Shown here in pieces: positions 55,186 to 63,747 of a stretch of 64,000 nt of DNA. Origin of the DNA: Mucilaginibacter tundrae (lineage in GTDB: Bacteria; Bacteroidota; Bacteroidia; Sphingobacteriales; Sphingobacteriaceae). The notes beneath the pieces are model-generated. The model was not told the DNA's origin, ran no database searches, and saw nothing but the letters and a program-made list of their open reading frames with translations. The position numbers were made by a program, and so were the translations under genes. Every line of letters starts with the position of its first letter. Within the stretch, counting starts at the first letter, position 1. The DNA is taken from positions 372,001-436,000 of the forward strand of contig NZ_JACCBZ010000005.1 of assembly GCF_013408825.1 (NCBI RefSeq). The letters are read 5' to 3'.

Positions 55186-56498
55186 ATGGCGACAGTAGGT
55201 ATTAAAATTCACAAACACCACAAAAAAGCTGACGGAACTTACAACGTCAAAATTAGAGTTGCACACAAAGGGGAGAAAAAATATATCGACACTCCCCACT
55301 TTGTAGTTGCTAAACAATTGACCGCAAAATTGGTCATCAAGGATGCAACCCTTAAACAATTGCTAAATAAGACTCTTGATGATTACAGGAGTGAAATCAG
55401 CAAGCTTGGGCCGAAACTTGAAATGTATAGCGCTGAGGCGTTGAAAAACTATTTAAAAGATAAGGATGAACCAATGGACTTCCTAAAATTCTGTAAGGGT
55501 CATATTGACGTGCTGAAAAAAGAAGGACGAAATGGATCGGCTGGGACATTGGCGACCGTGTTATTTAGTCTTCAAGATTACTTTAATAAAACTGCAATTT
55601 CACCATTAGATATCAATGAAAGAACACTTGCGCTTTATGAACGTCATTTAAGGAGTGTACGTAAACTTACGAGGAACAATCAATTTGGTAAGGAAATAAC
55701 AAGAACAGTAAAAGGCATGAATGATGCAGCCGTTCACAACCATTTTCGAGATTTAAGGATTCTTTTTAAGGCGGCAATGAAGCATTATAATAATCCCCAA
55801 ACCGGTGAAATTAAAATTCCTTATTGCCCATTCGACAATTATAAAATTGTTGACGCTCCTGAAAATCGAAAACGGAATATCACCATTGAGCAGGCACAAT
55901 TAACTCGAGATTGTGAATGTGCAGCAGAAAGCAGACCGGAATTGGCTAAAGACTTATTTATGTTATCATTTTATTTATGCGGTATGAATGCTATCGATTT
56001 TTACAATTTAAATCAGAAAATATAAAAAACGGCAGAATTGAATATAATAGAGCCAAAACCAAATCAAGAAGATCAGATAAAGCTTATATAAGCGTCCAGT
56101 TAATAACGCAAGCAAAACCTATACTGGAAAAATATTTTGGAAAACTAAATACTCGCTATTCTTCATTTGAAAATCTTGATCGGGCTATTAATGAGGGAAT
56201 GAAAGCTATCAATAAAAAAATAGGCACAACCGGAATAACGTTTTATTGGGCGCGTCACACGTTTGCAACACTGGCAAGGAATAAGTGCCGTATGAGTAAA
56301 GATGATGTTGCACAGGTCTTAAATCACGTAGATAGCGGGCATTAAACAACTGATATATATATTGAAAAGGATTGGGCAATCGTTGATGAGGTACAAGCAA
56401 ACGTTATTAGCCTGCTTTTAGAACTTGATCAACCTAAAGTAAAAAAATTAGATAACCATAATGAACAACGGAGAATCATGCATGTAGTCAGTGCTTGA
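55186..56498 (+). pseudogene. Tyrosine recombinase (integrase), broken by frameshift and nonsense mutation
   Basis: The ATG at 55186 opens a Bacteroidota-type phage/conjugative-element integrase. Parts are an arm-binding N-terminus (GIKIHKHHKKADGTYNVKIRV), a core-binding domain (~90-200), and a catalytic domain with RDLFMLSFYLCGMN-like sequence (KDLFMLSFYLCGMN) and TFYWARHTFATLAR (the HxxR box). The frame shifts near 56010-56025. The next frame reads SRRSDKAYISV through to LNHVDSGH, where TAA at 56343 replaces an expected Lys codon. Coding then continues TTDIYIEKDW, including the catalytic Tyr region, to 56498. The enzyme cannot be functional as written. Confidence 0.85.
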
Positions 56499-58649
56499 AT
56501 TTAAATTTATCATTATGAAAACATTCATTTTATTGTGTTTGACATGTATAGTGATAGGAGAGCCGGTTAATAAAAATGGAATTGTTGTTCCATCTTTCGT
56601 TTTTGCGTTAGCTTCAACGGTTGCATAGCCCTCCGTAAATAATTTATTAATGGTATCGCTTACCCGGTTCAGGTCTTCTTCCGCTATCAGGTCTGCTGTT
56701 GTTAATTTTACAATTTCTTCCCTGGTATAGCCCGTCACCGTTTCAAAGTTTTTATTCCATAGCAAATATTCTCCTGTCGCACTTTGCAAATAAAACACGC
56801 CGGGTAAGCTATTTATGATAGTCTCTGAAAGTTCCTTTTGTTTTAAAATAAGCAATTCAGCTTTTTTGCGTTCCGTAAAATCGAGTGAATAAGTTGAAAT
56901 AGCCGTAACCTTTCCCTCTACCATAATAGGGACAAATGCGGTCCTGAAATATAAATGTTCACCGTTTCTTTCATATTCAACTTCGATCACTTCCTTATTG
57001 CCTCCCAAAACCTTGTTAAGTATTTCATAACGGCGCTTCTGTTCATCAAGGGGCAAAAAACTATATATCTCATCACCAAATTTTGGTTCTTTACCTGCTA
57101 AAATGGTACTGGTTTTTTCAAAGACCTGGTTAAAAACAATTAAACGAAAATCTGTATCTATAAGGCAGGTAGATCCTTCAACATTGTCAAAAAGCACCCT
57201 TATTCGTTCCTGGTTTTCTACGATCAGTTTTTGGGCATATTCGGCTTTTTTGTTTTCTGTTATGTCTAAAATCTGTGTGACAAAGTAAAGTGGAGATCTA
57301 GCATCATCTCTTATTAATGCAATATTAACAGATACCCAAATTTCAGCGCCATCTTTACGGATGTAACGCTTTTCAATTTGTTTTATCCCATGATCAGTTT
57401 GTAAAACACTATTTATTACATCAAAGTTTAAGCTATCATCATCCGGGTGAGTAATGTCAAAGAATGACATATTGAGCAATTCCTGTTCTGAATATCCCAG
57501 CATCTCACACAAACTGATGTTCGCCTTTAGCCAATTACCTTTTAACGAAACCATGGCAATGCCGATTGCAGAATATTCAAAAGCGGTCCTGAATTTTGCC
57601 TCAGCTTCCCTAAGCCCTGCTTCCATTAGTTTTCGATCGGTAATATCCCGGGAAATTACTAATATCTGGTTATCAGCAATTCTCTTCACATTGCTCTCAA
57701 CTTCAAATATATCACCGTCTTTACGTACCAGTCGCCTCTCCCTGATCATAGAACCCTCCTTGAGGTTTTTTCCCTGAATAATGGGGTCTACCTTTAATTG
57801 TTCAGGGTCTATAATATTCCTTATATTTAACTGTAATAATTCTTCTTTAGAATATCCCGTTATTTTGCACATGCTTTCATTTACATCTGTAAAATCCCCA
57901 TTTAAGTCCGACAGGTAAATGGCATCTGAGGCTTGTTCAAGTAATGAACGGTATTTTCCCTCACTTTCTTTAATAATGTTATTGCTAATCAATATATCTT
58001 TAATTAAACCTTTGATATTTTTGATAATATAGAACGAAAGCGAAAGGGCAATGATCAGGGAAAGCAAAATAAAAAGAACGAAATTTATTGCGGTCCGCCG
58101 GTATAATAATTTGTTATTATTAAGTACCTCCTTTGCAACATTAACTTGTAAGCTCAATAACTGATTAATTTTTAAAGCAAAAGGAGTCGGTTCATCAAAC
58201 GCGCCCTGTTGAATTAAGTTATTAAGAGATTTAGAATCCTCTTTGGTGAGTATGGATAAAAGGTTTTCAATTACCTCATAAGCCTGATTTTTTACTGCTT
58301 CTGTTTGTTTGACAAGTACTCTCTCCTCAGGTGTAAGATAAGTGAGTTTATAATTACGCCAGTTAGTATCAATGATTCCCCTGGCTTTCAGTACTCTTTC
58401 TTTTGCCTGAGCGAAGGTGATTTTTTGATTTTTAACACTTTGAGTCACCGGGAGAATTTCCGAATCATACTCAAAGCGCACAGTTGATAATAGTTGAATA
58501 CATACCACCCGGTCCGCATACAGGGTTTTGGTATTATCATTCATTTTTTTTAAATCGTTAACGGCATAAATCCCCAATCCGATTAAACTAACGGCCGTAA
58601 TAAATATCAGCGTGTATAACTTCGCGGAAGTACTGAGTCTATTTAACAT
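56448..58649 (-). CDS. Multi-PAS membrane sensor lacking its kinase domain (3'-truncated)
   Basis: The protein has two membrane helices (~12-30 and ~190-212) around a four-helix-bundle periplasmic sensor. Four PAS domains follow (~240-345, 355-475, 490-600, 615-720): SDAIYLSDLNGDFTDVN, SAIGIAMVSLKGNWLKAN, STCLIDTDFRLIVFNQ, GVFYLQSATGEYLLWN. It stops in the middle of the fourth PAS (LLTGSPITI followed by unrelated residues) with no HisKA/HATPase, GGDEF or other output. The last ~17 codons overlap the 3' end of the integrase pseudogene on the other strand, so the rest of a histidine kinase was probably cut off there. The ATG at 58649 is preferred to the GTG at 58652. Confidence 0.8.
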   Translation of the reverse strand: MLNRLSTSAKLYTLIFITAVSLIGLGIYAVNDLKKMNDNTKTLYADRVVCIQLLSTVRFEYDSEILPVTQSVKNQKITFAQAKERVLKARGIIDTNWRNYKLTYLTPEERVLVKQTEAVKNQAYEVIENLLSILTKEDSKSLNNLIQQGAFDEPTPFALKINQLLSLQVNVAKEVLNNNKLLYRRTAINFVLFILLSLIIALSLSFYIIKNIKGLIKDILISNNIIKESEGKYRSLLEQASDAIYLSDLNGDFTDVNESMCKITGYSKEELLQLNIRNIIDPEQLKVDPIIQGKNLKEGSMIRERRLVRKDGDIFEVESNVKRIADNQILVISRDITDRKLMEAGLREAEAKFRTAFEYSAIGIAMVSLKGNWLKANISLCEMLGYSEQELLNMSFFDITHPDDDSLNFDVINSVLQTDHGIKQIEKRYIRKDGAEIWVSVNIALIRDDARSPLYFVTQILDITENKKAEYAQKLIVENQERIRVLFDNVEGSTCLIDTDFRLIVFNQVFEKTSTILAGKEPKFGDEIYSFLPLDEQKRRYEILNKVLGGNKEVIEVEYERNGEHLYFRTAFVPIMVEGKVTAISTYSLDFTERKKAELLILKQKELSETIINSLPGVFYLQSATGEYLLWNKNFETVTGYTREEIVKLTTADLIAEEDLNRVSDTINKLFTEGYATVEANAKTKDGTTIPFLLTGSPITIHVKHNKMNVFIMINLNSSTDYMHDSPLFIMVI

Positions 58650-58737
58650 CACATTTTATTGAATAAGAGTGCATCCACAAATCAACTTTTGGTAATTAAT
58701 ATTTGAAATAGATTATACGGTGGAGAAAACAATTACG

Positions 58738-58828
58738 TTGACCCCACTTCGCCAATTTACCTTGTGACTATAATCAACTGTATTTCAGTTTTTACAGTGG
58801 TCAAATCTAAATTGGCAACTGGGGTCAA
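58738..58828. mobile_element. MITE-like element with 21-bp terminal inverted repeats
   Basis: The left end is TTGACCCCACTT then CGCCAATTTA; the right end, read on the minus strand, is TTGACCCCAGTTGCCAATTTA. The two match over ~21 bp with one indel and one or two mismatches. Only ~48 bp lie between, with no ORF. Termini starting TTGACCCC resemble those of some IS elements, so this is probably a non-autonomous derivative or two nested IS ends. Confidence 0.55.
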
Positions 58829-58881
58829 TCAGGTTCGGTGTATCCAAATTACGGTTTATTTTTATAAAAAAAGAAAATAAA

Positions 58882-58913
58882 TTTGCTATTTTAGACCGAA
58901 CGGTCTATATTTG
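58882..58913 (+). promoter_or_regulatory. tetR promoter with embedded TetR operator
   Basis: TTTG at 58882-58885 and TATATTTG at 58906-58913 are separated by 20 bp, matching the Bacteroidota -33/-7 promoter. A perfect palindrome TAGACCGAACGGTCTA (58892-58907) fills the spacer, so repressor binding would exclude polymerase. The same core recurs after the gene at 59541. Confidence 0.85.
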
Positions 58914-58932
58914 GTCTGTCAAATAATTAAAC

Positions 58933-59520
58933 ATGAGCAAATCAGAAAGAACCAGGCAATTCATAATCGAACAATCCGCACCTTTATTCAATAAAAAAGG
59001 TTTGGCGGGTACAGCGATGAGCGATGTCATGGCTGCTACCAAAATGGCTAAAGGCGGTTTGTACGGGCATTTTGAAAGCAAAGACGAATTATCTTATGCC
59101 GTGGTTGATTATAACTTAGGTAAGCTGGTAGATAAAGTAGATTATGCCATCAACAAAGCAAGTACTGCCAAAGATAAGCTGTTTGCATTTCTAGATGTGT
59201 TCAGCACCCCAACGCAATTCCCGGTAGAAGGTGGTTGCCCTATGCTGAACTTCGGCACCGAAGCCGATGACACCAGCCCGGTTATAACCCAAAAGGTAAA
59301 AGGCACCATTTTGGCCGCTCAAACTAAGATTGCCGCTATTATTGGAAAGGGCATCGCCAGCGGAGAATTGAAGGCAACTTTTGATGCCAGGGAGTTTTCT
59401 ATAAAAACCATGACACTGATCGAAGGTGGCACGCTGATCGGGCGTGTGCTGGAAACGAACAGCCAAATGGAAATTGTCTTAAACATCCTAAAAAAAGAAA
59501 TTGAACAACAAGTGATATAA
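58933..59520 (+). CDS. TetR-family transcriptional repressor
   Basis: This 195-residue protein has an N-terminal TetR helix-turn-helix: RTRQFIIEQSAPLFNKKGLAGTAMSDVMAATKMAKGGLYGHF, the last part being the recognition helix. A C-terminal ligand-binding domain (YsiA/TetR_C type) includes FPVEGGCPMLNFGTEADD, common in regulators of small reductases and hydrolases. It has operator palindromes GACCGAACGGTC both in its own promoter and between its stop and the hydrolase gene. It probably represses itself and the five-gene operon downstream. Confidence 0.93.
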   Translation: MSKSERTRQFIIEQSAPLFNKKGLAGTAMSDVMAATKMAKGGLYGHFESKDELSYAVVDYNLGKLVDKVDYAINKASTAKDKLFAFLDVFSTPTQFPVEGGCPMLNFGTEADDTSPVITQKVKGTILAAQTKIAAIIGKGIASGELKATFDAREFSIKTMTLIEGGTLIGRVLETNSQMEIVLNILKKEIEQQVI

Positions 59521-59530
59521 CCTTTTTTTT

Positions 59531-59564
59531 GATTTAAAAAAGACCGAACGGTCTTTTTTAAATC
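59531..59564. promoter_or_regulatory. Second TetR operator within a 34-bp perfect palindrome
   Basis: GATTTAAAAAAGACCG and CGGTCTTTTTTAAATC are perfect 16-bp arms around AA. The core GACCGAACGGTC equals the one in the tetR promoter. The T-run in the 3' arm means it may also act as the tetR terminator. It lies ~55 bp before the hydrolase start. Confidence 0.8.
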
Positions 59565-59618
59565 AATCTTAAAATGCATAAACAACTAAATAAAAACAAT
59601 CATAAAAATCAAATCATC

Positions 59619-60410
59619 ATGAAAAAGTTAACTACTATTATAGCTATCCTATTTTTAGCTACCACATTTGCCTTCGCGCAACTAAAAAACAATCACGCAA
59701 ACATTGTCATCGTGCACGGTTCTTGGTCATCTGCCGGGGATTGGGCCGCGGTAGCCGTTCAATTGAAATCTAACGGAAACGAGGTAACGGTAGTGAACCT
59801 GCCCGGTCACGGCACAGACGAAACTCCTATTAACCAGATCAGCCTTCAGGGATATGTCGATGCGGTTAAAAAAGCCATAGGTGCGAAAAAAGAAGTGATC
59901 CTGATCGGCCACAGCTTTGGCGGTATAGTAATCAGTGAGGTGGCTGAACAAATCCCTTCACAAATAAAAAAACTCATTTATGTGGCTGCTTACATACCTA
60001 AGAACGGGCAGAGCCTGCTTGATGTCGCTAACACTGACGCGAACAGTGATGTGCCCAAATACCTGCAAATTGAAAAGGAAAAAGGTATTGCCGGCATTGC
60101 AGCAAACGGAATTGCGTCCACTTTTGTCCCTGATGCCCCCCAACAGGTGCAGGCGTATGTAGTCGCCCACTTTAAAGCAGAGCCACTTGCGCCGTTAGCT
60201 ACCCCGGTAACCCTTACAGCAACCAATTTCGGCAGCGTCGCCAAGGTGTTTGTGCATACCTTCAATGATAAGGTCAACAGCTACCCTCTACAACAAAGGA
60301 TGGTCAAAGATGCCAATATCACCCGCTTTTACGGCCTGCCATCCAGCCATACACCTTTCGTTTCGATGCCAGCCGTTTTAACCGCTATTATAGAAAACGA
60401 AGCTAAATAA
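59619..60410 (+). CDS. Secreted alpha/beta-fold hydrolase
   Basis: The ATG at 59619 gives a clean signal peptide (TTIIAILFLATTFAFAQ); the upstream ATG at 59574 adds a poor Lys/Asn-rich extension. Motifs of the esterase / hydroxynitrile-lyase-like alpha/beta hydrolases are IVIVHGSWSSAGDW (oxyanion hole), LPGHG, nucleophile elbow GHSFGG (Ser ~99), the acid region HTFNDKVNSY, and the catalytic His in LPSSHTPF. The natural substrate is unknown. It heads an operon under the TetR repressor, and the four genes after it read in the same direction with 0-30 bp gaps. Confidence 0.88.
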   Translation: MKKLTTIIAILFLATTFAFAQLKNNHANIVIVHGSWSSAGDWAAVAVQLKSNGNEVTVVNLPGHGTDETPINQISLQGYVDAVKKAIGAKKEVILIGHSFGGIVISEVAEQIPSQIKKLIYVAAYIPKNGQSLLDVANTDANSDVPKYLQIEKEKGIAGIAANGIASTFVPDAPQQVQAYVVAHFKAEPLAPLATPVTLTATNFGSVAKVFVHTFNDKVNSYPLQQRMVKDANITRFYGLPSSHTPFVSMPAVLTAIIENEAK

Positions 60411-60440
60411 TAAGATTCGATCACTTAAAAATCAAACACG

Positions 60441-61244
60441 ATGAACACGACCATATCATTCAGCGGCTCGATCCCGCAACATTATCAGGAACTGCTGACG
60501 CCTTTTTTATTCGACGGCTTTTCAGCCGACCTGATGAAAAGGATTGATTTCACCAATGCTTACAACGTTCTTGAACTGGCCAGTGGTACCGGCAGCGTCA
60601 CCAAACAATTGCTAAAGCACCTGCCGTCCGGCGCTCACTTGACAGCAACGGATTTGCAGGCTGATATGCTCGAAACAGCAAAACAACAGATTCTGGCCGC
60701 TAATGTATCCTGGGACGTGGTTGATATGACTAACATCCCTTATATCGACGGCCAGTATGATTTGATCGTTTGCCAGTTTGGGCTGATGCTGGTTCCCGAT
60801 CAGTTGAAAGCTCTAACGGAGATGCGCCGCGTCCTCAAAAAAGACGGACGCTTGGTTTTCAGCGTTTGGGCGGGTATCCAGGATAACCCGGTTTGGGAGA
60901 TCAGTGGTAAAGTGATCGAAAGCTTTTTAGGAGCTAACCCGATCCTTCAGGTACCCGGTCCATTTTCTCTTTCAGCAGAAAATGACACCCTGGACTTATT
61001 ACAACAGGCGGGATTCAATACCACAAAGTCCAAGTTAGTAACACAGGCGGGACAAATTGAAAGTGCCGGACTGGCCGCTAATGGCTTCCTGCATGGTTTA
61101 CCGGTTTTTACCATGCTCAGTAATAAAGCACCGGAAATGATCCCACAGATAGAGCACGCGCTTGAAAAAGAATTGGCCGGTCAATTAGGTGATCATCCGC
61201 TTATCTCCCCTTTACAGGCTTGGGTTTTCGAAATCATTAAATAA
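60441..61244 (+). CDS. Class I SAM-dependent methyltransferase
   Basis: This 267-residue cytoplasmic protein has methyltransferase motif I in VLELASGTGSVTKQL, motif II in LTATDLQADML, motif III region WDVVDMTNIPYIDGQYDLIVCQFGL, and motif IV in MRRVLKKDGRLVFSVW, the UbiE/Methyltransf_11 pattern. The acceptor is unknown. It follows the hydrolase by 30 bp within the TetR-regulated operon, suggesting modification or detoxification of a small molecule. Confidence 0.9.
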   Translation: MNTTISFSGSIPQHYQELLTPFLFDGFSADLMKRIDFTNAYNVLELASGTGSVTKQLLKHLPSGAHLTATDLQADMLETAKQQILAANVSWDVVDMTNIPYIDGQYDLIVCQFGLMLVPDQLKALTEMRRVLKKDGRLVFSVWAGIQDNPVWEISGKVIESFLGANPILQVPGPFSLSAENDTLDLLQQAGFNTTKSKLVTQAGQIESAGLAANGFLHGLPVFTMLSNKAPEMIPQIEHALEKELAGQLGDHPLISPLQAWVFEIIK

Positions 61245-61264
61245 CATTTTAAACTATAGCAATC

Positions 61265-61963
61265 ATGGAAAATTTACCATTATATATCGCCGCCACGTTC
61301 GGTATCACCGTTTTGCTCACCATCTGGTTATTTAGCAGAGCCACTCACTACGCTAAACCAATTCTTATTTTTTTATCGGTATTGACGGTAGTGCAATCTG
61401 TCTTGGGACTTTCGGGGTTTTATAACGATCCGCACACGATGACCGCCCGTTTCCCGATGCTCGTTATTCCATTAACTATATTTTGCATAGCGCTTTTTCT
61501 TACCGCTAAGGGATGGGCGTTTATTGATAGCCTAGATATCAAAATATTAACCATTTTGCATATCATCCGTATTCCAGTAGAAATCACACTATTCTGGCTA
61601 TTTGTCCATCAAGCCATACCACAGGCAATGACCTTTGAAGGCAGGAACTACGATATCCTTTCCGGCCTAAGCGCTCCGCTGGTATATTACTTTGGTTTTG
61701 TTAAAAAGCAGCTGACCAAAACGGTATTGATTATCTGGAATGTAGCCTGTATGCTTTTACTGATCAATGTTGTCGCCAGTGCAGTCTTATCGCTACCGGC
61801 CAGGTTTCAGAATTTTGGCTTCGAGCAGCCTAACATCGCGGTTGGTTATTTCCCCTTTTTACTGCTGCCAGCCATATTAGTGCCGCTGGTGTTATTCGCC
61901 AACGCCGCAGCCATAAGGCAATTGATCTATAATAAAAACATCATCCTTAAAAACTCAAAATAA
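61265..61963 (+). CDS. Polytopic membrane protein of unknown function
   Basis: This 232-residue protein has about seven hydrophobic segments: YIAATFGITVLLTIWLF, PILIFLSVLTVVQSVLGL, MLVIPLTIFCIALFLTA, IPVEITLFWLFVHQAI, APLVYYFGFV, VLIIWNVACMLLLINVV and FLLLPAILVPLVLFANA. No conserved catalytic motif is recognised. It lies 20 bp after the methyltransferase, and its stop shares a base with the next start (TAATG), so it is in the same operon. Confidence 0.75.
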   Translation: MENLPLYIAATFGITVLLTIWLFSRATHYAKPILIFLSVLTVVQSVLGLSGFYNDPHTMTARFPMLVIPLTIFCIALFLTAKGWAFIDSLDIKILTILHIIRIPVEITLFWLFVHQAIPQAMTFEGRNYDILSGLSAPLVYYFGFVKKQLTKTVLIIWNVACMLLLINVVASAVLSLPARFQNFGFEQPNIAVGYFPFLLLPAILVPLVLFANAAAIRQLIYNKNIILKNSK

Positions 61964-62199
61964 TGGAAACGCAATATACCGTAACACATATTTCTGTAAA
62001 GCTTGAATCTGGCTTTGCCGCATTCACAAGAGAACTTGAAGCAGCGCTCGGAAGGCTTGATGTACAGGCACTAACCAATGCCGGACACGATGCCGAAGCT
62101 ACCACGCTGGCTATTAAAGCGATGCAAGGGTTGGACGCCAAATTAAAAAATATCATCACCCTGGCTGACAGTTGGGGTAAACTAAAATTAAACCATTAA
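61963..62199 (+). CDS. DUF302-like small protein, apparently shortened
   Basis: This is a 78-residue protein. Its pattern THISVKLESGFAAFTRELEA, LGRLD, then an acidic spacer and AIKAMQG resembles the N-terminal half of DUF302-type proteins, which are usually about twice this length. The C-terminus (ADSWGKLKLNH) stops where the family continues, so it may be truncated. It is translationally coupled to the membrane protein through TAATG and precedes the NmrA remnant by 12 bp. Confidence in the family is modest. Confidence 0.55.
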   Translation: METQYTVTHISVKLESGFAAFTRELEAALGRLDVQALTNAGHDAEATTLAIKAMQGLDAKLKNIITLADSWGKLKLNH

Positions 62200-62211
62200 A
62201 ATATTATTATC

Positions 62212-62622
62212 ATAAAAAATCAAGTTTTAATAACAGGCGCTACCGGTGCAACGGGAAAAAATGCCGTTGCTAAATTAATCGCATTGAATATACCCGTAAG
62301 AGCAATGGTTCATCAGCTCGATGAACGTTCAGCTGCATTGGCTGCTCAGGGCGTGGAAATTGTAGTGGGCGACCTGTCAGATTTCAATTCAGTCAGTGCT
62401 GCCTTAAAAGGGATCAGTTCCGCTTATTTTGTTTACCCTATACAGGTTCCCGGCCTGATCGAAGCCACGGCTTACTTTATTCAGGCAGCACGAGAACAAA
62501 ACGTCGGTCACATCGTCAATATGTCGCAACGTACTGCCAGGAGGGAATCGCCGAGCCATGGCGCACAGAATCATTGGTTAGCGGACGGCTGTTAGATCTT
62601 TCAGGCATACCCGTTACCCACT
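62212..62622 (+). pseudogene. NmrA-like NAD(P)-binding protein, start lost, frameshifted, 3' end replaced
   Basis: The frame reads KNQVLITGATGATGKNAVAK (Rossmann GxTGxxG), RAMVHQLDERSAAL, VVGDLSDFNSVSAALKGISS and HIVNMSQ, as in NmrA/azoreductase-like reductases. The expected initiator is ATA at 62212, with no ATG, GTG or TTG nearby upstream. Near 62585 the frame shifts: one frame stops (TAG at 62593), while the other continues RLLDLSGIPVTHL. Similarity then ends at ~62622, where integrase sequence begins. About half the protein is missing, so it is dead. Confidence 0.8.
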
Positions 62623-63646
62623 TGGGTGATTGAATTTGCATTCAATCGCATTGCGGAGTTAAAAGAAAAAAACAGGCTGGCCAGCGCAGCCGATATGACT
62701 AAAGTAGTAAACAGCCTTGTCGACTATTTCGGATCGAAGATCATACCGGTGACGGAGATCAGGTCGAAGATGTTGTACGACTATGAAAAATACCTTCGCC
62801 AGGCACGCGAGATCGAGCGTCCGGATCAATTGGTAACCCCTATACCCGAACTGTCCAGGGATTGAGCCATACCGGCCCGCATAACCATATGCGGGACCTG
62901 CGCATTTTGTTTAACAATATCAAGGATCACTATAATGACGAGGATTTAGGTATCGTTGTCATAGGCATTATCCGTTTAAAAAATATAAACTGGTGACTGT
63001 CCCCGAGAATGAGAAGCCGAAACTCACAGTTAAACAAGTTTTAGCGATCCGCGACTTTGATGCGCCAAAAGATAGCCGGATGGAACTTGCGCGGGATCTG
63101 TTCATGCTGAGCTTTTACTTGTGCGGTATGAATGCTGCAGACCTGCATAAATTATCCGCTGACGAAACTGTAAAGAGTAGAGTGAATTATAACCGGTCAA
63201 AAACCAAGTCGCGAAGAAAAGATAAGGCCTTTATCAGCATAAATATTCACGAAGTGGCCGTTCCGCTTTATAAGAAATATGCCGGCATGCTATAATCACG
63301 GTATTCGACGCATATCACTTTAGACCATGCGTTAATGAAAGGGATGCAAGGCATCGGCGGATTCTTGCACCTCCCAGACCTGGAATTTTACGACGCCCGC
63401 CATGCCTTCGGCGATTGGGCAAGGAATATCTGCCGCTTTAGCAAGGACGACGTTGCGCTGGCGCTGAACCATAAGGATCAATCGAAGGCAGTAACCGATA
63501 TATATTTATCAAAGAATTGGACGATTATTGATGAGGTACAGGCAGCGGTTATTCGATTGCTAAATAAAACTGACGCTAAGAAAATCAAAAAGCTGGTTAT
63601 AAGCAGGCGTGCAATTAGAACGCTTCCTGATGCTGTTGCATCATAA
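62623..63646 (+). pseudogene. Second tyrosine recombinase (integrase) pseudogene, N-terminus missing
   Basis: Three consecutive pieces reconstruct a diverged relative of the integrase at 55186. Part of the core-binding domain (SLVDYFGSKIIPVTEIRSKM) ends at TGA 62863. A second frame gives SHTGPHNHMRDLRILFNNI. The next frame carries ELARDLFMLSFYLCGMNAAD and SRRKDKAFISI, is cut by TAA at 63293, and continues in the same frame as FYDARHAFGDWARNICRF (HxxR box), ALNHKDQSKAVTDIYL and a C-terminal tail. There are at least two frameshifts and one nonsense codon, and the arm-binding domain is absent. Its 5' edge abuts the NmrA fragment. Confidence 0.85.
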
Positions 63647-63664
63647 ACCGGAAAGGTCTATAAA

Positions 63665-63706
63665 AAGCAAAACCCGGTAGCTTGCATTTCTTCAGTGGCT
63701 ACCGGG
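63665..63706 (-). terminator. Terminator for the minus-strand gene at the window end
   Basis: CCCGGTAGC and GCTACCGGG are perfect 9-bp arms. On the minus strand the stem is followed by TTTTGCTTTTT. It lies 42 bp beyond the stop at 63748. Confidence 0.65.
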
Positions 63707-63747
63707 AATAAGCTGCGCTCCGCTGATTTTCTTGCCACTGTAATGCT

